This document shows, piece after piece, positions 34,180 through 41,812 of a stretch of 64,000 nucleotides of DNA. The DNA is from Pseudomonas sp. UBA1879 (GTDB lineage Bacteria > Pseudomonadota > Gammaproteobacteria > Pseudomonadales > Pseudomonadaceae): the NCBI RefSeq assembly GCF_002338065.1, contig NZ_DDHJ01000023.1, forward strand, positions 85,174 through 149,173. Direction: 5' to 3'. Below the pieces are notes generated by a model. That model was not told where the DNA came from. It ran no database searches and saw only the letters and a list, made by a program, of their open reading frames with translations. A program made the position numbers and the translations under genes. How positions within the stretch are numbered: the first letter of the stretch is position 1; every line of letters begins with the position of its first letter.

Positions 34180-37125
34180 ATGTCCGACTCCATGCACCGA
34201 AACACTCCTTCCGTAACGGTTTACGACAGCCGGGGCCTGACAGTGCGGCAAGTGACCTACTACCGAGCCGAGGTCGAGGAGGAGGCGAAACCCCGAATCA
34301 CCGCCCAGACTTACGACTGCCAAGGTCGCACCGTGGCGGCTTGGGACCCGCGCCTCTTTGAGCGACAGTCGCGGGACCCCGACGTGCATCCCAACGTCGC
34401 AACCCTGTACAGCCTTTCGAACACCGTATTGTCCAGCCGCAGCGTGGATGCCGGTGAAACGGTCTCCCTTTCAGCAGAATCAGGCGTCGTTCTGGAGCAA
34501 TGGGATGCCCGCTCGACGCACTGGCAGACCGACTATGATGCGCTTCTGCGACCGGCTGCGGTTCATGAGCGCATGGCAGGGCAGCCGCAACGGACCTGCG
34601 AGCGGTTCACCTATGCAGGAAGCGACGCGGATTCAGCCTCCCATAATCGGTGCGGGCTATTGGTCCGAATCGACGACAGCGCGGGCACTGCGATAACCAC
34701 AGAGTACGGCCTGTCGGGCGGGACGCTGAAGGAAGAACGCCGCATGCTCAGGCTGATCGAGCCCCCTGACTGGCCGCCGTTAGTCGCAGAACGTGACGCC
34801 TTACTGGAACCCGGTGCTGGCGCCGTTACCCGCAGACATTTCGACGCCACCGGCACCGCCATCAGCACGACGGATGCGCGGGACCATCGGCAAAGCATCG
34901 GGTTGAACATCGCCGGCCAGTTGGCACAGGTCATCCTCACGTTGAAGGGCGGCGCGCAGCAATCATTGCTGCAAGACGTGCGGTACAACGCCCGAGGGCA
35001 GGTCGAGTCGCAAACCGCGGGCAACGGTGTGATCAGTCAATACGACTATCGCTCGGCGGACGGCCGCTTGCAGACGCTGAAAACCCTTCGGCCTGCCAAT
35101 GACCCGCTGCAATCATTGACCTACACCTACGATCCGGTGGGTAACGTCGTGAGCATCGCTGACAATGCCCAAGCGGCTCGCCATTTCGCCAATCAACGCA
35201 TCGAACCGGTCAACCTCTATCGCTACGACAGCGCGTATCAGTTAATCGAGGCGCAAGGCAGGGAAACAGCACATTCTTCAACCCGCCCGCAGCTGCCTGA
35301 TCTGGCGACATTGCCGATAGACACCAGTCAATGGCTCAACTTTACCGAACGTTACCGCTATGACTCGGCGGGCAATCTGATTCAGCTGAGGCATGAAGGC
35401 CGTCAGCCCTACACCCGCGATTTTGATGTGGATGCGACCAGCAACCGCGCCCTGATCAAGACCGAGGGCAGCGCACCGCCGGACTTCGCCAGCGGTTTCG
35501 ATGCCAGCGGCAACCTGCAATACCTGCTCCCCGGCCAGAAAATGCTCTGGGATGCGCGCAATCGCTTAACGAAAATCACGCCTGTAAGTCGCAACGGCGC
35601 CGAGGACGATGCTGAGCATTACGCTTACGACAGCAGCGGGCAGCGCGCTCGCAAGGTCGGCATAAGCGCCGCACGAGCGGCTTCACATACGCGGGAGGTC
35701 CGCTACCTTCCGGGCCTGGAATTGCGCAGCGACACTGCCAACGATGAGCAGCTGGAAGTCATCGTGATCCAGGCCGGTCGATGCACCGTGCGCTGTCTGC
35801 ATTGGTTGAGCGGACGTCCTGCCGGCATCGAAAACGATCAATTGCGGTATTCGGTGGACGACCACCTGGGCTCCAGCGTGCTGGAATTGGACGCCCACGC
35901 ACACCTTATTAGCTACGAGGGCTACTACCCTTTCGGCGGAACGGCTTGGTGGGCGGCGCGCTCGGCGGTCGAAGCGAAGTACAAGGTGGCGCGGTATTCG
36001 GGGAAAGAGCGGGATGCCAGCGGGCTGTATTACTACGGGCTAAGGTATTACGCGCCGTGGTTGATGCGCTGGGTGAGTTCGGATCCGGAAGGATTTGTGG
36101 ATGGGCTCAATCTGTATTGCATGGTCAGGAATAACCCGATTAATCAGGTGGACGTGCAGGGAGGTCAGAGTTCGGATTTTGATGAAGTGCCCGGAGAAGT
36201 GCAGCTTGCGATTATCGTACTTGTGATGCTGGCATCCGCAGGGCTTATTTTCTTGCGATTGCGAGACTTCTACGTGAGCGCCGCCACTGCTTACCAAGCT
36301 GAAACTAAGGCCAATCTGGCAGCTCGCGCCCAGAGCTACGAAGAACGGACTCAAAATATCCAGCGGGCGGTAAAGGGGGCCACCTCCAACTACTCACTCA
36401 CTTCTGATGAAGCTGATTTGCTTAATGGACGGTATCTGAAGACGCGCAATCCGGTTAGCTGGCTGCATATTACACGGGACAGCAAGGGCGCCATCAACCT
36501 GTATCAAGCAAATAATGTTGACCAGCACAATGAGCTGACTAACGCGAGGCATATGCCGTCCAGAGCCCAAAAGCTGGGAATAAAACCCTATCTGTTAAGG
36601 AAAGCCCGTGATCCGAGGCCACCGCTCACTCTCGGCGACGACTCCTCTGCCAGCGCTAGCGCCAATTCGACACCGCGCGCGTCAATTGACGCCGCGGTGC
36701 CGAGTACGAGTGCAGAGCTCAGAACTTTTCAAGAGCGGTTCCGGAAAAAACGAGGCTCTACCGTGTCGAACACAAGCCTTGATTTAGACAACGAAAGCGC
36801 CGCTCCAGCGCCCTCCAGCAGCGCAGCCAGACAAATGTTCATCATGGACCCCAGCGGCTTTTTCGAGGATGCAAATATTGTCGACTGGCTTGGCCGCCGC
36901 CCTGGTATGGAAGAAAATCTGAGAGCGGCATTGGAGAGGTTCGACCCTAATCGCAAAGGACATACCGGATTACGCGGAATGAAAACGACGGATATCCACA
37001 GTGGCACCGCAGGTGGCAGGGGAGACTTGCGTCTGGGCTTTGCCGTCCGGGGTAACGTTTTTTACCCGCAAGCCATCCTGTCACATAAAGGCAACGGTAC
37101 GATCCTCGCCCAACGCAGGGCATAG
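34180..37125 (+). CDS. TccC-like RHS-repeat toxin (Tc toxin C subunit family)
   Basis: This 981-residue protein closely follows the TccC subunits of insecticidal Tc toxins: N-terminal TPSVTVYDSRGLTVRQVTYY, YD repeats (RSADGRLQTLKTLRP, TYTYDPVGNVVSIADNAQ), and the RHS core RYSGKERDASGLYYYGLRYY ending at DGLNLYCMVRNNPINQVD near residue 660. The core forms a cocoon around a cleaved C-terminal toxin domain. The C-terminal 320 residues hold a probable membrane helix (about 673-693), a Ser/Ala/Pro-rich linker and an unrecognised end domain with DPNRKGHTGLRGMKT. The usual DPDGL-type cleavage motif after the core is replaced by DVQGG. No TcA or TcB gene and no immunity gene are nearby. ATG at 34180 is preceded by GCAGG; a TTG at 34162 is an alternative. 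Confidence 0.85.
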   Translation: MSDSMHRNTPSVTVYDSRGLTVRQVTYYRAEVEEEAKPRITAQTYDCQGRTVAAWDPRLFERQSRDPDVHPNVATLYSLSNTVLSSRSVDAGETVSLSAESGVVLEQWDARSTHWQTDYDALLRPAAVHERMAGQPQRTCERFTYAGSDADSASHNRCGLLVRIDDSAGTAITTEYGLSGGTLKEERRMLRLIEPPDWPPLVAERDALLEPGAGAVTRRHFDATGTAISTTDARDHRQSIGLNIAGQLAQVILTLKGGAQQSLLQDVRYNARGQVESQTAGNGVISQYDYRSADGRLQTLKTLRPANDPLQSLTYTYDPVGNVVSIADNAQAARHFANQRIEPVNLYRYDSAYQLIEAQGRETAHSSTRPQLPDLATLPIDTSQWLNFTERYRYDSAGNLIQLRHEGRQPYTRDFDVDATSNRALIKTEGSAPPDFASGFDASGNLQYLLPGQKMLWDARNRLTKITPVSRNGAEDDAEHYAYDSSGQRARKVGISAARAASHTREVRYLPGLELRSDTANDEQLEVIVIQAGRCTVRCLHWLSGRPAGIENDQLRYSVDDHLGSSVLELDAHAHLISYEGYYPFGGTAWWAARSAVEAKYKVARYSGKERDASGLYYYGLRYYAPWLMRWVSSDPEGFVDGLNLYCMVRNNPINQVDVQGGQSSDFDEVPGEVQLAIIVLVMLASAGLIFLRLRDFYVSAATAYQAETKANLAARAQSYEERTQNIQRAVKGATSNYSLTSDEADLLNGRYLKTRNPVSWLHITRDSKGAINLYQANNVDQHNELTNARHMPSRAQKLGIKPYLLRKARDPRPPLTLGDDSSASASANSTPRASIDAAVPSTSAELRTFQERFRKKRGSTVSNTSLDLDNESAAPAPSSSAARQMFIMDPSGFFEDANIVDWLGRRPGMEENLRAALERFDPNRKGHTGLRGMKTTDIHSGTAGGRGDLRLGFAVRGNVFYPQAILSHKGNGTILAQRRA

Positions 37126-37159
37126 TCGAACAACTCACAAAGACTCTGCGCAGAACGCA

Positions 37160-38557
37160 CTACTCATCATCATCAAAGTTGTAACTGCCCGGCGCCAGGT
37201 TTTCGAAACGGGTGTACTTGCCGATAAACGCCAGACGCACGAAGCCAATTGGGCCGTTCCGCTGTTTACCGATGATGATTTCAGCGATGCCTTTGTGCTC
37301 GGTTTCCGGGTGGTACACCTCGTCCCGGTACACGAACATGATGACGTCGGCGTCCTGCTCGATCGCTCCGGATTCCCGCAGGTCGGAGTTCACAGGGCGC
37401 TTGTTGGGACGCTGCTCCAGCGAGCGGTTGAGCTGCGACAGCGCGACCACGGGGCAGTTGAATTCCTTGGCCAGCGCTTTCAGGGACCGGGAAATTTCGG
37501 AAATTTCGTTGGTCCGGTTGTCGCCGCTGGAGCCCGGAATCTGCATCAACTGCAAGTAGTCGATCATGATCAATCCGATTTCCCCATGCTCTCGCACGAG
37601 ACGCCGCGTGCGCGCGCGCATCTCCGACGGGCTGATACCGGCCGTGTCGTCGATAAACAGTTTGCGATCGTTGAGCAGATTGACAGCAGAAGTCAGGCGT
37701 GGCCAGTCATCATCGTCCAACTGGCCGGAACGGACCTTGGTCTGATCAATGCGTCCGAGGGACGACAGCATACGCATGATCAGCGATTCGCCTGGCATCT
37801 CCAGCGAGAACACCAGCACCGCTTTTTCGCTGCGCAGTACCGCGTTTTCTACGAGGTTCATCGCGAAGGTGGTCTTACCCATCGACGGACGACCCGCGAC
37901 AATGATCAGGTCAGCAGGCTGCAGTCCGCTGGTCTTGTCATCGAGGTCGGTGTATCCGGTAGACAAACCTGTGATCCCTTCACCCAGGTTAAATAAGGTG
38001 TCGATGCGGTCGATTGCCTTGGTCAACAGGTCGTTGACGCCAACCGGCCCACCCGTTTTAGGACGCGCCTCGGCAATCTGAAAGATCTGCCGTTCGGCTT
38101 CATCGAGAATTTCCTCAGCGGTCCGCCCTTCCGGATTGAAAGCGCTGTCTGCGATTTCGTTACTGATACCGATCAACTGGCGCAAGGTCGCGCGCTGCCG
38201 GACGATCTGGGCATAGGCCTTGATGTTGGCGACGGATGGGATGTTCTTCGCCAGCTCGGAGAGGTAACCGAGGCCGCCGACCTGCGACGTCTGGCCTTCC
38301 TTGTCCAACTGCTCGGACAGGGTGACGACGTCGATCGGCAAGTTCTGATCGGCCAGTTTGGCAATGGCGCGGAAAATCAGGCGGTGGTCATGGCGATAGA
38401 AGTCGCCGTCCGAAACTTGATCCAGCACGCGCTCCCAGGCGTTGTTGTCCAGCATCAGACCACCAAGCACAGCCTGTTCGGCCTCGATGGAATGCGGCGG
38501 CACCTTCAGGGCAGCAGTTTGCAGATCGTATTGCTCGGGAGCGGAAATATCGTTCAT
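37160..38557 (-). CDS. dnaB: Replicative DNA helicase DnaB
   Basis: DnaB is the hexameric 5'-3' helicase that unwinds DNA at the replication fork and binds DnaG and DnaC/loader proteins. The 465-residue protein has the N-terminal helical domain (residues 20-125, PPHSIEAEQAVLGGLML), a linker, and a RecA-like domain with Walker A GRPSMGKTT near 235 and the DnaB motifs LIMIDYLQLM and LSQLNRSLEQRPNKRP. ATG at 38557 matches the P. aeruginosa start (MNDI); a GTG two codons upstream is possible. It lies downstream of rplI, the common gammaproteobacterial order rpsF-rpsR-rplI-dnaB. Confidence 0.97.
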   Translation of the reverse strand: MNDISAPEQYDLQTAALKVPPHSIEAEQAVLGGLMLDNNAWERVLDQVSDGDFYRHDHRLIFRAIAKLADQNLPIDVVTLSEQLDKEGQTSQVGGLGYLSELAKNIPSVANIKAYAQIVRQRATLRQLIGISNEIADSAFNPEGRTAEEILDEAERQIFQIAEARPKTGGPVGVNDLLTKAIDRIDTLFNLGEGITGLSTGYTDLDDKTSGLQPADLIIVAGRPSMGKTTFAMNLVENAVLRSEKAVLVFSLEMPGESLIMRMLSSLGRIDQTKVRSGQLDDDDWPRLTSAVNLLNDRKLFIDDTAGISPSEMRARTRRLVREHGEIGLIMIDYLQLMQIPGSSGDNRTNEISEISRSLKALAKEFNCPVVALSQLNRSLEQRPNKRPVNSDLRESGAIEQDADVIMFVYRDEVYHPETEHKGIAEIIIGKQRNGPIGFVRLAFIGKYTRFENLAPGSYNFDDDE

Positions 38558-38718
38558 GGCCACACGGAATCAGGGGTTTGAATCAAACGTTGATCAACAA
38601 TACCTAGAAATGACAAAGGGCACGACCCGTTGAACAGGAACGCACCCTTTGTTGATCGGCCGACAAACACATCGCCAACCAATCGGATGCCAGCGCCAAA
38701 GCACCGGCATCAAGCAGC

Positions 38719-39165
38719 TTAGGCAGCTACGACAACCACGCGAACGGTGGCTTCAACGTCGCTGTGCAGGTGCACGGCTACGTCGTATTCGCCGACGTTA
38801 CGGATGGTGCCGTTCGGCAGACGAACTTCAGCTTTAGCCACTTCAACGCCAGAGGCGGTCAGAGCGTCAGCGATGTCGTGAGTACCGATCGAACCGAACA
38901 GCTTGCCTTCGTCGCCAGCGGTGGCAGTGATAGTCACTTCCAGCTCGGCCAATTGGGCAGCGCGGCTTTCAGCCGATGCTTTACGGTCTGCTGCAGCTTT
39001 TTCCAGCTCAGCGCGACGCTCTTCAAACGCAGCCAGGTTGGCAGCGGTTGCAGCAGTGGCTTTGCCGAAAGGCAGCAGGTAGTTACGGCCGTAACCAGCC
39101 TTAACGTTTACTTTGTCGCCCAGGTTGCCCAGGTTGGCGATTTTTTCCAGCAGGATGAGTTCCAT
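38719..39165 (-). CDS. rplI: 50S ribosomal protein L9
   Basis: L9 binds 23S rRNA and helps keep the reading frame. The 148-residue protein shows the N-terminal signature MELILLEKIANLGNLGDKVN and the GYGRNYLLPFGKA segment, a long connecting helix, and the C-terminal domain with GKLFGSIGTHDIADAL. Length is normal (E. coli 149). It follows a membrane-protein gene in the rpsF operon and precedes dnaB by about 160 bp. Confidence 0.97.
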   Translation of the reverse strand: MELILLEKIANLGNLGDKVNVKAGYGRNYLLPFGKATAATAANLAAFEERRAELEKAAADRKASAESRAAQLAELEVTITATAGDEGKLFGSIGTHDIADALTASGVEVAKAEVRLPNGTIRNVGEYDVAVHLHSDVEATVRVVVVAA

Positions 39166-39185
39166 TTGGTAATAACCTCTTAACT

Positions 39186-40082
39186 TTAACCTTCACCGTT
39201 CGCAGAACCGTTGTCGGCATCTTTCGACGCCAGGCGGCCGCGAAAATCAATCAGGCTGTCGACAATGGCAAACACCACCAGCAACGGATAAATCAGCTGC
39301 ATGAACAGCACCAGCGTGACGTACAAACCCACCAGCCAGAACCGGGTCAGGCGCTTCGTAGCCACCAGACCGTGAATCAGAGCCAGTCCCGCGAACATGA
39401 GCGGTACACTGCACAACGGTGTCAGCATCGCCAGTTGCGGACCGAAATTCGGCCCCACCAACATGCACACCAGCAGCACCAGCATCGGTGCCCGCGGGAG
39501 TCTCAAACTGCGAAATTCGCGTCCGAAACCGCCCGGGTTATACAACAACGCCTGCCAGTACCGCCCAAGGATCAGGCATACCACGCTGACGATCTGCAAC
39601 ACCGCTGCTATCAGGCCGTTCAGGACCGGAGTAATCAGTGCCCCCAGACGCGCTCGCTCTTCTACCGACATCTGTTGGTAGACATCACCGAAGACGTGGG
39701 GCAAGAGTTTCTGCAACTCCCCCGCCATGGCTTCGATGGGCTCGCGGAAAACCGCCCCCAGGATCACGCCATACAACAATCCCAGTCCGACGCTGACCAG
39801 CAGCACACGGACCCACGACTCGCTGGCGCGCAACACGGCCGCCAACCCCCATGAACCCAGCAACACCATCAGGGTGCGGGGATCACCGAAATACCACCAG
39901 ACCAACGCTGGCAGCAGAGCCCAGGCAAGCACGCTCATCGCGCCACTCAACCCGCGCCGCAGGAGCACAAGGCAACCTGCAGCGGCACTCAACCAGAACA
40001 ACAACGGCAACGCCGCACATCCAACCACTACGAGAGTGGCCTGCACGCGGCCGCGCATGATGAAGTCAGCCATGGCGCGCAT
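39186..40082 (-). CDS. Integral membrane protein in the rpsR-rplI gap
   Basis: This 298-residue protein has about eight hydrophobic helices (for example TLVVVGCAALPLLFWLSAAA, MLVLLVCMLVG, LYVTLVLFMQLIYPLLVVFA) and a charged C-terminal tail. Proteins of this kind occupy the same slot between rpsR and rplI in other pseudomonads; function is unknown. It resembles the YybS/DUF2232 group of membrane proteins in size and layout, but I see no decisive motif. GGATAA lies eight bases before the ATG. It is probably cotranscribed with the ribosomal genes. Confidence 0.85.
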   Translation of the reverse strand: MRAMADFIMRGRVQATLVVVGCAALPLLFWLSAAAGCLVLLRRGLSGAMSVLAWALLPALVWWYFGDPRTLMVLLGSWGLAAVLRASESWVRVLLVSVGLGLLYGVILGAVFREPIEAMAGELQKLLPHVFGDVYQQMSVEERARLGALITPVLNGLIAAVLQIVSVVCLILGRYWQALLYNPGGFGREFRSLRLPRAPMLVLLVCMLVGPNFGPQLAMLTPLCSVPLMFAGLALIHGLVATKRLTRFWLVGLYVTLVLFMQLIYPLLVVFAIVDSLIDFRGRLASKDADNGSANGEG

Positions 40083-40124
40083 GCGATTTATCCTTTACTG
40101 CGTTTTTGTCGACTGAACCTGGTC

Positions 40125-40355
40125 TCAGCGGCCGTGGCTGTCGGTGTAGGCCAGCAGGGCCAGGAAGCGGGCGCGCTTGATAGCGGTAGCCAGCTGACGC
40201 TGATAACGAGCTTTGGTACCGGTAATGCGGCTAGGAACGATCTTGCCGGTTTCGGATACGTAGGCTTTCAGGGTGTTGAGATCTTTGTAATCGATCTCCT
40301 TCACATTTTCAGCTGTGAAGCGGCAGAATTTACGACGACGGAAGAAACGTGCCAT
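40125..40355 (-). CDS. rpsR: 30S ribosomal protein S18
   Basis: S18 binds 16S rRNA and S6 in the platform of the small subunit. The 76-residue protein starts MARFFRRRKFCRFTAE and has the core segment IVPSRITGTKARYQRQLATA. The cysteine in KFCRF is retained, so this is the zinc- or cysteine-containing form of the protein. It lies between rpsF and the membrane-protein gene, as usual. Confidence 0.97.
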   Translation of the reverse strand: MARFFRRRKFCRFTAENVKEIDYKDLNTLKAYVSETGKIVPSRITGTKARYQRQLATAIKRARFLALLAYTDSHGR

Positions 40356-40383
40356 GTAATAGGCTCCTCAAAAGGTCCGTGGA

Positions 40384-40806
40384 TTACTCGTCAGCGTTAT
40401 CGCTGTTGTCGCTGTCATCACTGTCAACGCCTTCAGCGTCAGAGTGCTCAGGACGGTCGCGACGCTCACGGCGCTCACTGCGGTTCTCTTCAGCCTTGAG
40501 CATTTCGGATTGGCCAGTAACGGCTTCGTCGCGACGAATGACAAGGTTACGGATCACGGCATCGTTGTAGCGGAAGTTGTCTTCCAGCTCAGCCAGGGCT
40601 TTGCCAGTGCACTCAACGTTCAGCATCACGTAGTGAGCCTTGTGAACATTGTTGATTGCGTAGGCCAGTTGACGACGGCCCCAATCTTCCAGACGGTGGA
40701 TCTTGCCGCCGTCTTCTTCGATCAGCTTGGTGTAACGCTCAACCATGCCGCCGACTTGCTCGCTCTGGTCCGGGTGAACCAGAAAGATGATTTCGTAATG
40801 ACGCAT
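40384..40806 (-). CDS. rpsF: 30S ribosomal protein S6
   Basis: S6 pairs with S18 on the 30S platform. The 140-residue protein begins MRHYEIIFLVHPDQSEQV and contains GGKIHRLEDWGRRQLAYAIN. After the folded domain (about residue 98) it has a long charged tail, first arginine-rich and then Asp/Ser-rich (DSDDSDNSDNADE). Enterobacterial S6 has a glutamate tail added by RimK; here the encoded end is acidic but ends DE. It is the first gene of the rpsF-rpsR-rplI group. Confidence 0.97.
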   Translation of the reverse strand: MRHYEIIFLVHPDQSEQVGGMVERYTKLIEEDGGKIHRLEDWGRRQLAYAINNVHKAHYVMLNVECTGKALAELEDNFRYNDAVIRNLVIRRDEAVTGQSEMLKAEENRSERRERRDRPEHSDAEGVDSDDSDNSDNADE

Positions 40807-40978
40807 GAATGCTCCTTACGGGTTGTAGCCTGCCACCGAAGCGGTCAGACAAGGAGTGAATAACACGGGTTTATCTTGCACAGGAACAGGCACGTGAGCG
40901 CCTGCCATGACAGCAAGGGGCGCAATTGTAGAGAAGGGTCAGGGACGGCGCAAGGCAATTGGTGATTATTTGAACAGG

Positions 40979-41046
40979 AGCAGCTTCAAGCCGTAAGCTG
41001 CGAGCTACAAGCCGTCCGTTGACTGGCTTGAGCCTGCAGCTTACAG
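40979..41046. repeat. REP-like inverted repeat (GTAAGCTGC type)
   Basis: GTAAGCTGC (40993-41001) pairs with GCAGCTTAC (41036-41044), with AAGCC/GGCTT pairing inside. It lies directly after the rlmB stop on the minus strand, so it may also act as the transcript's 3' hairpin. It belongs to the same family as the element at 13864. Confidence 0.6.
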
Positions 41047-41050
41047 ATCG

Positions 41051-41812
41051 TTACTTCCGCGAAGCAGCAGCCTTCGCGCTGCGTTGGCGCATCGCCTCGA
41101 ACAGGCAAACACCTGTTGCCACCGAGACGTTCAAGCTGCTGACGCTACCTGCCATGGGCAGGCGAACCAAGTAGTCGCAGTGTTCACGAGTGAGGCGGCG
41201 CATGCCCTTGCCTTCAGCCCCCATGATCAAGATGGTCGGGCCAGTCAGGTCCTGCTGATACAGCTCTTGCTCGGCCTCACCCGCCGTACCGACGACCCAC
41301 AGACCGCGCTGCTGAAGCTTTTCCAGCGTACGAGCCAAGTTGGTGACTGCGACGAGAGGAATCACTTCCGCCGCGCCGCAGGCGACTTTTCGCACGGTCG
41401 GCGTCAAGGTCGCAGACTTGTCTTTCGGCACGATCACAGCCAACGCACCCGCAGCATCGGCGGTACGCAGACAGGCACCAAGGTTGTGCGGGTCTGTCAC
41501 GCCATCTAGCACCAGAATCAGCGGCGCGCCTTCGGTCCGATCCAGAAGCTCGTCGAGCATCGCTTCGCCCCAGACCTGGCTCGGGCTGACGTCTGCCACA
41601 ACACCCTGATGGACGCCCTCAACCCACGCGTCCATTTCACGACGCTCGGCCTGCCCCACCTGCACACGGTTCTGCGCGGCGAGGTCGATCAATACTTGAA
41701 CCCGAGGGTCGCTGCGACCCTCAGCCAGCCAGATCTGCTTGACCCGCTTGGGGTGATGCCGCAACAACGCTTCTACCGCGTGAACGCCGTAGATTTTTTC
41801 CAGCTGACTCAT
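41051..41812 (-). CDS. rlmB: 23S rRNA 2'-O-ribose methyltransferase RlmB
   Basis: RlmB methylates the 2'-OH of G2251 in 23S rRNA using SAM. This 253-residue SpoU-family protein has an N-terminal substrate-binding domain (residues 1-75, EKIYGVHAVEALLRHHP) and the trefoil-knot domain with motifs LDGVTDPHNLGACLRTADA, ILIMGAEGKGMRRLT and LVRLPMAGSVSSLNVSVATG. Its ATG overlaps the rnr stop codon, the common rnr-rlmB pairing. Confidence 0.96.
   Translation of the reverse strand: MSQLEKIYGVHAVEALLRHHPKRVKQIWLAEGRSDPRVQVLIDLAAQNRVQVGQAERREMDAWVEGVHQGVVADVSPSQVWGEAMLDELLDRTEGAPLILVLDGVTDPHNLGACLRTADAAGALAVIVPKDKSATLTPTVRKVACGAAEVIPLVAVTNLARTLEKLQQRGLWVVGTAGEAEQELYQQDLTGPTILIMGAEGKGMRRLTREHCDYLVRLPMAGSVSSLNVSVATGVCLFEAMRQRSAKAAASRK

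Noticed and set aside
38605..38655. Hairpin CAAAGGG / CCCTTTG between rplI and dnaB as a terminator
   Set aside because: The loop is 24 nt or more and no U-tract follows, so termination is doubtful.
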